Origin: Fasciolopsis buskii
Taxonomy: Eukaryota > Platyhelminthes > Trematoda > Plagiorchiida > Fasciolidae
NCBI GenBank assembly: GCA_008360955.1
Contig: LUCM01008702.1
Span: 210,963-274,962, forward strand
Length of the DNA: 64,000 nucleotides
Reading direction: 5' to 3'
Of this stretch, positions 14,363 to 25,509 are shown one piece after another. Each line of letters starts with the position of its first letter. Positions within the stretch are counted from its first letter, which is position 1. Under the pieces are notes generated by a model. It did not search any database and was not told where the DNA came from. It saw only the letters and a list, made by a program, of their open reading frames with translations. The position numbers and the translations under genes were made by a program.

Positions 14363-15260
14363 GACAGTAGCTGGTTACCAAATTCTATCGTTGTTCATTC
14401 TCAGCGCCCACATTTAAAAATTTTCGTGATTTTCCTGCTTGAAGTCTTACGCCGAGCCAGAGGTCAAGAGACTAGTGATACAATAGTGGCACCACAGATC
14501 ATCTTTCATCACCTTAATGAAGCACAAACATCATTCTTTGAAATGCAAGCACAAAAGTGCACAACTGCTTCTGGTCTTGCCTAATACATGAAGAAGCAAC
14601 ATGAAAACGTAGTCTACTAGCAAACGTGGAAAATACGACACCAAACGGTTGAAGGTGATACAAAATAATTAGCCATTCAGTCGGTGAATGTTAGTGCCAC
14701 AACACATCATGACCAGCTCAGCCACTGCTCAACAGATGTTCCAGCCAGACTCCACTAACGATTTTCTGATACCCACCTTCGGAATGTGGCACCAGATGTC
14801 ACCTTCAGCACTCAGAGGGCACATCGTCCAAACACTGACAAAGCACTGCGAACCAAGGAATTGGACACATTCCGTAAGACGTTGGTTGCTCAGATTGGGT
14901 CCAGGACAACACCAGACACCAATATACTCAGATATTTGAGGGCAGCATGACAGCGCCAAATGGAAGCACAGGCTAGGGGATGCTACTATGGTTCTAGTGA
15001 TTCATTACTAGATGCCTATGCCAACACCACCGTCTGTCTTGATCAAGGCCAAAGACACTTTTTAAAAGGTCCGCACGGTGAACAAAAAACCGTAGCAGTC
15101 CTAGGTTAGCCAACGACAATTATCTTTCGCTTAGACGATGCAAAACGCACACCCTGTCGAACTGCCGGGACCATCAGATAACTAGAAACAAGGTGAAAAT
15201 TAGCACAACTCATTTCCGGAGTCAGTGATAAAAATAGGCCTCCAAAAACAGTTTGACTAT
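14363..15260 (+). pseudogene. Decayed unidentified reading frame, about 300 codons
   Basis: One plus-strand frame stays coding-like for about 300 codons. Only about nine stops interrupt it, fewer than this AT content would give by chance. Most of them lie in Gln- and Arg-rich text, where TAA, TAG and TGA would each be one C-to-T change away from CAA, CAG or CGA. The first 74 codons (14363-14584) are fully open but lack an early ATG. Readable stretches include LRTKELDTFRKTL and SLLDAYANTTVCLDQGQRHF. I do not recognise the family: no RT, zinc-knuckle or transposase motif is visible. A capsid-like ORF of a retroelement or a dead host gene are possibilities only. The GC-richer block at 15690-16120 just downstream may belong to the same relic. 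Confidence 0.3.
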
Positions 15261-15692
15261 AATTCGGTATGCTTTTATGCATCGTTTGCAGCTACTGACT
15301 CAAAGATTTACTGCCATCTGGTAGTGGCCTTCTTCAACAAAGGATAATATGTGAGATTTATGTATGTACTTGAAGTTAATCTCCCAGTACAAAAGTAACG
15401 AAACAACATCAGAGCGAACAACCCAAATCGATACGGCAAATGGTTGATTGAGATGGTCTGAGGATATAAATACTTGCGGATAAAAAGACGGGAAAGTTGG
15501 CAGAGATTAAGAGCCCGAAATTATAGAGTTTATTAGCAGTTAAGTGCTCTGACAGGCTCGTAAAGAAGCAGAAACTTTCCGAACTCCTGAGTGTCAGCGG
15601 TTGTGACAGTTACCCTTATTAACCAGGGTAATTGACCGTCGCGTTCGGAGATTGTACGGGCACCATCCCGGTATTCAAAATATTATCACTGT

Positions 15693-16120
15693 TTATTTCC
15701 TGAACATCTTTTCACCATGCCGTAAAACATTATCTCTACTCATCCTAAAGGCATTACCAAACTGCGAGAATAGCGTATGCCGAACGAGCTGATTCAGGGG
15801 TTTGCCTAACGCGTGCTCTAACTGTAAGGAGAGGCTACGCACGGAAACAAAAGGGCTTCGGCGAGATGAGTCATACGGAGGTGAAGCACGACTACATGCA
15901 GCAGAATGGGACTGATGGCCAAACTCTTCTGTCGTCAGTTCAACAACACATGGACTTAGAACTGCACCGAGAACAAACCGGAGGACAAGTCCGGAGTCAG
16001 CCAGCCTCTTTAGCCCGCGGACTAATCGACAGCGGTCTGATTTTGTGGCAGGCTCAGAAGAGAGCGGGGTCGGCATTCGATGCGAAGATCAGACAGTGGG
16101 CAATAGGTCCGTTAAACTGA
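15693..16120. other. GC-richer block with long overlapping frames on both strands
   Basis: This block is visibly richer in GC than its surroundings. It carries one of the longest frames in the window on the minus strand (127 codons, 15693-16076) and an overlapping 84-codon plus-strand frame (15866-16120). The two cannot both be genuine, and neither contains a motif I can name. It lies about 430 bp past the decayed frame that ends near 15260, so it may be the remains of the same inserted element. Strand and function are left open. Confidence 0.25.
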
Positions 16121-16129
16121 AGGGAATCG

Positions 16130-19100
16130 GCTAAACAATTATATCATGCGTGGGCTTATATGTACCATCCGGTTAGGACGAAAAAAACAAAACTGCCGTG
16201 CTGAGAGGCCAGAGGTCACTTGATCATTCTCTCTTGATTTGGCGGGTTGTCATGGGACCATAGTCGACACTACCGCCTAAAGGTGCCATACTTGACGATC
16301 GTGACAACCTAGATTTCAAAAAACCAACCAGCTCAAGTTGAGTGTACATTTGATCGATTCACCTCAGTACTCTAAGCCTAAGTTTAGAGTCGCCAATACA
16401 AATCCCACCACCTACTTTGAACACTATAAAGTCACTGTGTGCAAACACTGACAGCTTTGAAAATTTTCTGACTGCAAGCAACATTTTTTGAAACCGCATA
16501 GTAGGGTCAACTTCACGGCTAGTGTAAACTCGAACTGGTTGTGATACTAAGGATAGAGTTGCCTTCAAACGGGTAAATATTAACTGAGTCTTTCTTGTAG
16601 GCCAAGACGTATTATTTGAGAAAGTATTATTATCAGCATTCTCAAATAAAGATGAAGCAATTTTCATAGGAATCTAGTTTACAAAATACTGTTTGTAGGA
16701 ACCCTATCGAACACCGATTCTCTTGATGAACTCGGGTTAAAAACCACCATAAGCATGGACATAGGTTTAGCTAATTACACACAAATGGAGAAAGTAAATG
16801 AGTTTCAGTGACACAGCTTATTGTTTGAGGTGACCTTAGAAAGTCGCATAGTGGACGAAGTCAAATACCGACATCAAATCGAAAATAAAGAGATCGCGGG
16901 TCTAAGGAAGATTTGTATGTAATCTAACACCTGCTGCCTAAGGCTGTGACCACTGCAATAGCCACCGGGTCGGAAAACTGCCTGACTCGCGCTTGTCGGT
17001 TACCTGGGAGGACTAAGTAGCTGACGGAGAGGAGTGAATGAGAGCAGATGGGTATGCAACACACAGTCAAATAATTACCTTCTATAATGTTCGCGACATC
17101 TACCACTTTCTTAAATCTCCACAATCATCTGTTCACACCAGATCTTGGATAGTCGCTGGTTTTTTTCGAAGTAAAACTTTGCAGCCTCAAGAAATAGCAA
17201 GGATAGATCACCATTAATCCCTTGTGGTTAAATTCTAGACGTCGAGATATCTCAACTTGAAGGTTGAGTACTTTCATCAATGGTCAACATTTCTATATGA
17301 CAGCTCTATGTTTCCCGCGAGCCTCCGGGGAAATGGTATTCCTTGCTGATTCATTTCCAAGAGAAGCCGACGGTAAAAAGCATTCTTAGGAAATCTATCT
17401 CACCGACAACAGCGCAGTGTTGATGAAGCATTGATATTGGCCCGCAAGCACAATTGGAAGTTCCGCTGCTGCTAAACTGCCACTTGAGATGCTCTCTTAA
17501 GCATTCCGCGAACACTTTCCGTGTCATTAAGGTCCTCCGATTATGAGACCGGAAGTTATAACGTTTCCGCCTGGCAACGTTTCTCGGGATACTTGGGAGA
17601 TCCATCATGTAAAACCTCGCTAACGTCTTCTGCTTCCTTTTACCAATAGGTGAACTACTTTCCTATCCTTGGTTCACAACTTTTTCTCCAACCACCTATT
17701 GTAACAAATGAAGCTGAACTTGGCAGCATCACTTGTGCTATGAGTTGTTCAAGCCATCACATTGTTTTAGGGTGCCGATGATCGTAGTTTGACGCCGTTC
17801 AGGAAATTGCGAATGGAAATCCAGTTGTCTACACCTAGATTAACCAGACTACGGAGGCTGTTGCAATTTCACTTGACCGTTTCTAATAGTCATTTGAAAG
17901 TTTTCGCCGAAACTGTTTCATTCCCATGGCATGATCAACTGTAGCCGTCTTATTAATCAGTAAAGCGGAATCCCAACAGCTAAAAACAATAAGGGATAAA
18001 TGAATTAGCAAGCAAAGATTCTGGTATAATTTGTCAGTGGCACTTTGGTCTGGTTGGTTGATTGTATATGCTTTTTGTGATGTCCTTACAAGTAGAAATT
18101 TTGTGTGGTAGAAAACTGAAGTTTCAAAACTATGGGTTGTTTATCGTTTTTGGATCCTTGCAATATTTCGGTAGCCCATAGCCACTAGGAGATCCCCGTT
18201 GCTTCTAGTTTCCCGCCATCCTGAGGTCAAAATTAACCAAGATCAACAAACCATCGATGATCACATTTTTATAAGTGCTTTTTTCCCAAAAGCAACTAAG
18301 GAGTGGTGGTCGTACACTTTAACTTAACATAATTGCTAAGTATGAATTATCATCAGTAGTACTTGTTGTGTTTTGCTTTCTTTTCAACAAAATGCACTTA
18401 AAATTGCCTCACATACTGGCACAAAATTTGCACTCCACGGAGCGGTCAGCTGATGCACCGCAAATCTAACAAAGACAACCCAAGCATGTCTGTGTGTTTT
18501 GATTGCCACTAACAAACATAAAACTGTAGTAAAAACAAAGTCACGAGGTAAATCCCCGGTTACCACAAATGCGGTACCGAAACCATTCGCCATTTGCCAG
18601 ACGCCAAACATGCTAAAAACGTTAGTATTTTGTCCTTCGTATCATTCTGTGTCAAAACGATGGCGCACAAGTTTTCGTGTTCTACATTTACGCAGCAGAA
18701 ATAAAACCGGAAAATCGAATCGATAAACAGAAACTAGTAGTTTCTGTTGTACCCGTGGTCGTAACGAACAGCGATACGAAGACAAACTTTTAAAAACGTG
18801 ACGGTCACGTTTTGCAATATCCTTTTGGGGTGTGAACGAGACCAGGTAACCAAATAATAATTCTGTTAAACGCGTTCAGTTAAAAAAGGCTAATTACACT
18901 GCACGCGTTGGTCCGGTTCTGATTCAGTCGCTTGTTTTCATAATGCTTTTGCCCAACAGTAATTTGACCCAAAAGTCTAAGGTTATCTATCGAACTGAGA
19001 GCCAGACGAATGGGTCATCATTTTTGATCATTTTCATTTGTCCTTGTTGTTGTTACACCATTTACTGGCACTCAGGGAATATTGCGTTGATACCCAAATC

Positions 19101-21940
19101 TGTTTATGGCTCGATGAACAAGATCATTGTGCATGCACCATGAGTAAGTCTGTAGCTGTGAATTGGATTAGCATTTGCGTGATTAGAAATTTTCACGTGG
19201 GAAGACAAAATCAATAGAAAAATTGGGGTTCGCTCCAAATCTTTAACCTTTCATGATTTCCAGCATGCATTAGCTGCCAAAAACGTGCCATAGAACCAAT
19301 TGATTTGTTCGCACAAATATTTATAAGGAAAACAGCCAATACGGATCTGGGGTGAGATAACTCGAAGCAATATCTTCAATACTATTTTTGGGTCCAAGGT
19401 CAACTTGATTCACTCTCACTTCGGAACTAATGATACCGTATATATTTTTAGTAAAACGATACCTTGTTGGATAGATAACAATTAATATAAATTTTGATGC
19501 AGTCGTAAAACGTAAAACGATGGTTTGCTACTTTACAATTAACATGAACCCAAAGACATTAAGCCAAACGAATTGAATCTCACCAACGGGGGCACGAAAT
19601 ACCTAACACTCCCAATTATTTTAGTTCATATCTTGCTGAACTAAGGAAATTTATTTCCACAGACCGACAGCAGGTATCTAGTCAAAATACTCATCCGAAA
19701 GGTCTCATTTGCGAGCATCGTTTTATTACTCATGGGGTAAGGGTTGGCTTTTGAAACGCATACCTACCAGATGCAACCAATGCTTCCACAAATATTCCTG
19801 AAAAATAAAATAATCCAACCTGTCATTTTTGCTCCTAGTATTCCCGGTGTTGGACTAACTGATGTCTTTTGATATGCATGACAAAGCCGATATGTGTAAT
19901 TACTGGAAAGTTTTTGTGCAGGAGCTGTCTGTAGACGTTACCAGTTCCACCAGTGAGTAGCACATTGGCAATGGGCTCGACTTAATGATGTATCTAGCAG
20001 ACAACCTCGCTTTACAGTCGTCCGGAGGAGTCTACATAAAACTTTGTATCAGAGGCAAATGTGTGTTGTTCCTCTGTGACGGAAGCTTAAATCAAAAAGC
20101 AATGGCTACATGTCAGTATCTACAGCAAACAAGTTGCGTTTAACAGTTTGCGCCAAAAGGCATGTGATGATCATTCGGTAACACTTTGGAACTCTTTATC
20201 AAAGTGAGGCAGTTAGATAGAATTCAGTGCTCTGAGGACAAAAGCGACTGTCCAATGAGTTGTTTTGTCGAATTTTCATTTGAACTGATCCTGACAAAAC
20301 AGAATACGGTTTGGCTCCATCTCCAGAGTGACCCATATTTTATCCATCGCTCACCTCGACCGCCTTGGTTTGCGGTTAGTCTTTCTTGCTTATCGTCCAC
20401 TGAGCTTGATATTCCTAAATTCTGAAACAGGATTCTGGACCCTTTATTTTAACTCAGGGATTCCCATGTCTGAGGGGGCCCGATAGTTAGATATGCTGGT
20501 TCATGATGGCAACGTCTGCATTGCACTCAATTCAATTTTGGACAAAGGTTTCAACTGGATTTCTCCTAAAATACGTCAGAAAAAACAAGATTCTCTGGTT
20601 TATCGAATGAGACAAAGGAATAACTGCCATCATCAAATAACAGGATGTTCTCCCTACTGAGTTGGATAAAATCCTCAGTTACCATTTGCGAACTTTCCAA
20701 GTCGGTGAAATCTATGATGGAGCTTTTGTAGACATCCTTTGGGTTGAATCGCAGAAAAATATTCATAAAAGGCTGCTGGTAAGCAGCTTTAGAATGGCAA
20801 AGCTTAGGAACGTTGGCCGCATTCCTATGTAGGATGTTGTTCTTTGACGTTAGTTTACGAGGATATCATTGCAATTGAGGTGCTTACTGATGCAACGTGG
20901 TCCTGAGCCTACTTCTCCCAGCACTTGTTCATCCGGTTTAAATAACTGCACATTTTTTGATTACAGTTTGCCATCTTTATTTGACTGGTTGTTGGAAAAC
21001 GGGGATTCGCGCACTGAGGAACATTTTACAACCATCTCCTCTATTCTTAACTAAGGTATTCCCATTGTTCGTGCCAGATAGTTTTAATTTTACTTTGTGC
21101 TTGTTACAACGGGGGTGACAGATTGAGTCTGGTTTCCTCCACGTTTCCTCTCTTATTGAATTTGACGCTAACGACGAAAACATTTTACGAGGGCCGTTTG
21201 CTTTTAGGATTACTCTGAGTCATTTTTCGCACAGTGACCACTGACTACATTCTTTTGAAGCCGGCCACAGACCACCATTAACAAATTACGGACCGAAATG
21301 CTTTAGAATTTCATTGTACCACGGGGCCTTGTATGGCTGTATATGAAGAGATTTCTCGGTAACAGCTGAATAGGTAAGATCTTGATCACAAACGGTTATC
21401 AGAAATATTCTTCCGGGTTTAATGCTAGATTCAATAATCTTCAACCTATATCTTAATCATTTGCCTTTATTGTTTCCATGACCTTGTGTTAATCACCTCA
21501 ATTATGGGAAAATGTTTCCTCCTTAAGTAAACCTGAAACTAGATTATTTGTAGAATGATATTATGAGGTAAGTTCTTTCGAATTTGCCTGTTATTTCTCC
21601 CGATTCTCTTCCATATGGGTAAATGGAGAATTTATAGCCATGAGCCACGATTATTAAAAATAATTTTTATTCGTCGGGAACTGATGGCAGACTTACTTCA
21701 GACTTGAACCAATGTACAAGAAAATGAATCCTTTATGAACGATTGATCGGCTGTTACTGACTCCCTTTGATCTAACGAACAATCTGCTTGGGCTTTTAGG
21801 GAACTTATATTTAAGCTCGACATGGCTAGCAAATGATTATTTTCGCGTTCTGTAATTCATAGGACGAGGATGCAGAGAATATGCCGCACTAAATCAACTA
21901 TAGTTGAACACCAGTTCCTTCCTTGGCTTTAGTTTATCGT
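16130..21940. other. Gene-poor spacer
   Basis: Nothing recognisable is present apart from the pair of hairpins at 18726-18813, listed separately. The minus-strand frame at 16359-16667 (102 codons) has no motif that I know. No SINE, LINE or tandem repeat was seen. Confidence 0.5.
18726..18813. repeat. Two perfect hairpins about 45 bp apart
   Basis: The first inverted repeat (18726-18748) has 10-bp arms, AACAGAAACT and AGTTTCTGTT, around a 3-base loop. The second (18793-18813) has 10-bp arms, AAAACGTGAC and GTCACGTTTT, around a single G. Each alone is near what chance allows in a window of this size, but two so close together are less expected. No TA or other target-site duplication is obvious. 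They could be a regulatory palindrome pair or remnants of a fold-back element. No coding sequence spans them. Confidence 0.5.
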
Positions 21941-21943
21941 TCA

Positions 21944-22126
21944 GCATTGGCGGTGGCCAAGCGGATATGGTCGCGTTGTTTGGACTGGAAGGCCGCGGGT
22001 TCGAATCCTTCCATCACCGTTCAACTTCCTTACTTGGCAGCCCTCTGTTGGCTGCAGTGCTCTTCTTCAAAAGTGAGGTACATTGTTATTCCATGAACAG
22101 AAGAAGCAAAAGATAAAAGGTAAAAC
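21944..22126 (+). mobile_element. tRNA-derived SINE, copy 1
   Basis: The head resembles a tRNA with an RNA polymerase III internal promoter. The A-box-like TGGCCAAGCGG is at 21954-21964 and the B-box GGTTCGAATCC at 21998-22008. The acceptor-like stem CGGTG pairs with CACCG at the end of the tRNA-like part. A tRNA-unrelated body follows (AACTTCCTTACTTGGCAGC and onward) and ends in an A-rich AAAAGATAAAAGG-type tail. The same architecture recurs on the opposite strand at 25309-25499, with clear similarity along the whole length, so this is a dispersed retroposon and not a functional tRNA. Pol III would make the transcript, and a LINE would supply the reverse transcriptase. No clean target-site duplication was found. 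Confidence 0.85.
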
Positions 22127-22129
22127 ATA

Positions 22130-23290
22130 TTGCGGGAATATAAAGGATTCGGCAATATAAAATTGTAAATAAATCTCATTTTGCAAGACTGTAAGTGGAC
22201 ATTTGGCCACGAACTGAGTCTGATGAATGTGAATAATGAGGACCTTGTTTTGTTCTTTCTCGTTTGACTAGGAATTAGCGCTTTTCTAAATTGTGCGGAT
22301 TTAATACTACATGGGATCACGTTAATTTGGGTGTCTGCGACTCATTTCATAGGACTTAGTTCCTAAATAAAATATGAAAAATTACTCCAAGTACAAACAT
22401 AAAGCAAGATGTAATTGCATATGTTTACCAATCGGGTAGATGTTTTCGAGGAAAATCTATAGCAGACTATTTTTGTCCCTCAGGGACTTCCTCACTCAAT
22501 AATCTGTGTCCAGTTACCCGAAGAAAGGTTCCGTGAATCCTCACTCATATGCCACGTATAGCAGCCAAAATTTTTTGTCAACATCATCAAGTACACATCT
22601 GCAATCAACCGTTTCTCTTTAAAATGCAAGCGTTTTATATATTCCGTAAATCGTAATGAGCTAAATACGTCCATCAGTTACCATCACTTTGATCATTTGC
22701 ACCATTTTTGAGTGTTACCTGGATTCTGCATTTCACTGAGCCTCAATCTTACGGCCTAGATCGATTTGTCTGGTCCATGTCTGGGCTGTGTATGTATATA
22801 ATTGCTTTCGCAAATCAGTTCTGTGAAATAATCAAGTGAACAATCGAAATTTCTAGAAAAAATAAGACATTTATTGTGTTCCAAATTTTCTTCAATTCCG
22901 GTCGGTCTCGACCGTGTACAGTGTGTTCGGTGATGACCGATCTCTTGAGAATTCGAACTATTTTATTACTCTACTCACTAGATCATTCTAATTAGTGTCC
23001 TCCTCGAATATTGCAAGAAGGAAAATCCAGGTTCACACTTTCTGTCCGTGGATGTAAAGTAAGGCAACTTGTAGACGAAATACTAAGACGCAGCCAGTAG
23101 ATTTGGCTATATACATTTGTTATACCGATATCCTTATTTAGGGGAAAATAAGATATTCGGTAGTATGTTGCAGCTTAAACTAGATTTTCTTCACTAATAG
23201 GAGCGACACGAAAAAGAACAGATTAAACTGCACGCATAAAATATAAAGCACTTTCAAGTAGCCGAGCATCTGTGATAAAAGCCGCTGATC
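22130..23290. other. Gene-poor spacer
   Basis: Short random-looking frames only. No repeats or RNA genes were noticed. Confidence 0.5.
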
Positions 23291-23299
23291 ATGTAAGGC

Positions 23300-23500
23300 A
23301 TTGTTCAAAGCCTGCGTTTACGGTAGATTCCGATTCGTTCAAATTTGCTTTTTTGCTTTGATTGGCTGGCCTTCGGCCTCCACTCTTATTGGAGCTAGTT
23401 AATAACCCATATCCACTATCGAATCTACGATTTGAACCCCGACCCTTTTGCGTGCTAGGCGTGTGTGTTAGCACTGCCTTCCCCAGTCCCCATCCGACTT
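23300..23500 (-). mobile_element. Probable tRNA-derived SINE fragment, different family
   Basis: Read on the minus strand, this segment has a B-box-like GGTTCAAATC (complement of 23429-23438). Upstream is a tRNA-like stretch containing GCCTAGCACGC, and downstream a body with GGAGGCCGAAGGCCAGCC. The A box is poor, so the 5' part is degraded or truncated. The body differs from that of the SINEs at 21944 and 25309, so it would be a separate family. I saw no second copy in the window, which limits confidence. Confidence 0.45.
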
Positions 23501-23509
23501 ACTGGGTCA

Positions 23510-25300
23510 AGTTTGTTCCACTTTTGTTCTCAATAGATTTTATGTGATAGTCACATTTTTAACTTCATGCTTCAATGAGTCATTATCCAACGTGATTGCA
23601 CAAATCACAAACCAGCCTGGACGGATAAGCCATTCAGCTCCTTACGGTGTCTGTAAGCCCCTCCGTCCAAAGGTAGGGCAGGGGGGTAGATCAAATTGAT
23701 ACTATCCAAAAAGAAGATAAGCTACAATTGCTACCGTAATATTTTCAACAAAATGTTCAATGTACAGTGACGAGTCTCCAACAGTTTTACTTTTGGATCC
23801 TTTTACTCTGAGTTGGGACAACAAATCATGTAAATGACAAAGGGTGTCCAAAAGAAGCTCTTGGCAATGGAGCGAGTCTGTTTTATGACAAACCATAAAA
23901 GCAAATTGACGGAACAAAATGACAACCATTGAGAAGTTTAAAAAGAGCAGTTTTTTAGTGGGTGAAAGTTGCGCGTGACAGAGAATGACAATGGTTGGTT
24001 CGTTTTACTTCAGATCCCCTTACTGTTTCTCTAGTTTTGGGTCCAGGGTGTTACACAATGGATGGTAAAAAACGTTACACCTTGCACCCACCGTATTTCC
24101 CCTAAGACTATAAAATAGCATTTTATGTTATTTCAATTCAAATTCGAACGGCTTAATTCAATGCAACTTGGGAATAATGATCAAGGTGACTGAATTTACA
24201 AACTGTTTTTTAAAGTAATTAAAAGCAATTAAACCTCGCCGTAAATAATTACTTGTTTCTGTTCCCTTGCATGTTAACCTTACTCCGTCAAATGATACAC
24301 GCACGTAATGTGCACCTCAAATGCAATAATTTTTCACACAGAGATCTAGTACAGCATGACCGATAAACTATTTTTTAGTATGTTTTGATGTAGGCGTTTG
24401 ATTTCAACAACATTGGTGGTTACCCTCTCCTCACATCCCAGGAGAAATGAGGCGAAATACAAACATTCGGCATTTCAAACTTGTTCCGTCACAACGTGTT
24501 CATTTGTACTACAAGTTATTTTGCAACAAATGAAGGGGAAATTTCCTCTAAGTGACAAGTCTTGTGCTCCTCACAATCTGGTGTCATGTGGCCAAAACGG
24601 ATAGTGAAATACAATCCCCTGAATCTGAAACCCTAGTTTGGGCCACCGAGGAAATTAAGTGCGCATTACAGTTTAATTCCGCAGTGAACTTTAGTGAAAC
24701 ATTTGCTTATGTGTGAAACGGTACGAGTAGTTACATTAATTTATATAAATGTGGATAATTACGTTGCCTCAATCCCTCACTAAGAACCTAGGAAAGCACA
24801 TCCTGGCAGAGCGTCGCCCGCTGCTAATATTATCATGTGCAAACCGGTATGGGCCGGCTGGTGGAAATTTTGCTAGTAAAATTTAGCAACACCAGGGCAA
24901 TGGGGGTCGGCCATCAACGGGTCAGTGTGTTAACATCGGATTTTGCACACCGACATTGCTGCATTTTGGAAGCCACAAATGTGTACGCACCGGACAAGTA
25001 TAGACACTACATGGTTCGGAGTAGAAATGTGGTAAACCGTGGCCAGCCGTCTCAGATAGCCCTATGTCTGTATTGCTCGCCCTAAATCCCTTCGTCCTAG
25101 AATGCGGTCCGGTTTGGTCGCAATGGAATTGCGCTGTTTATAATTTGTCACAAACGAAACGAAATAGCTGCACAGTTTTTCCTGCTTAATTCTGGCGAGT
25201 CCGAAATTTCCAATATTTACTTACTTCATAGTACATAATATCTTACCACTCACGTCAACAAGAACAGATAACTCTGCGTTTCGCTTTCACGTAGGCAAGA
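23510..25300. other. Gene-poor spacer
   Basis: No recognisable gene. A slightly GC-richer patch at 24780-25090 holds an 82-codon plus-strand frame with no known motif. Confidence 0.5.
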
Positions 25301-25308
25301 AAAATATT

Positions 25309-25499
25309 ACATCTTTTGATCTTTGATCTTTTACTTCCTTTATTATTGAAACAACAATGTATATCAATTTTTGGGAAAGGGGCCGCGGCCGGCAGATCGC
25401 TGCCAAGTGGGGAAGTTGACCAGCGTTGTGAGGATTCGAACCCGTGACTTTCACGTCCAAACGCCACGACCTTATCCGTTCGGTCACCGCGAGTGCACC
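25309..25499 (-). mobile_element. tRNA-derived SINE, copy 2
   Basis: This is the minus-strand counterpart of the SINE at 21944-22126. Read 5' to 3' on the minus strand it has an A-box-like TGACCGAACGG (complement of 25476-25486) with a paired D-arm, GACC and GGTC. The B box GGTTCGAATCC is the complement of 25432-25442. The shared body ACTTCCCCACTTGGCAGC follows, and the tail repeats AAAGATC two to three times. The two short overlapping minus-strand frames here are by-products of the SINE. The internally repeated 7-base tail is typical of SINEs that end in a short simple repeat. Confidence 0.88.
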
Positions 25500-25509
25500 A
25501 TTTTTCCAT

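Noticed and set aside
14468..14492. mir-7-like string GACTAGTGAT
   Set aside because: Only about ten bases match, the 5' seed is wrong and no precursor hairpin is evident.
21951..22020. Functional tRNA gene
   Set aside because: A second diverged copy with the same non-tRNA body and tail exists at 25309-25499, so this is a SINE head.
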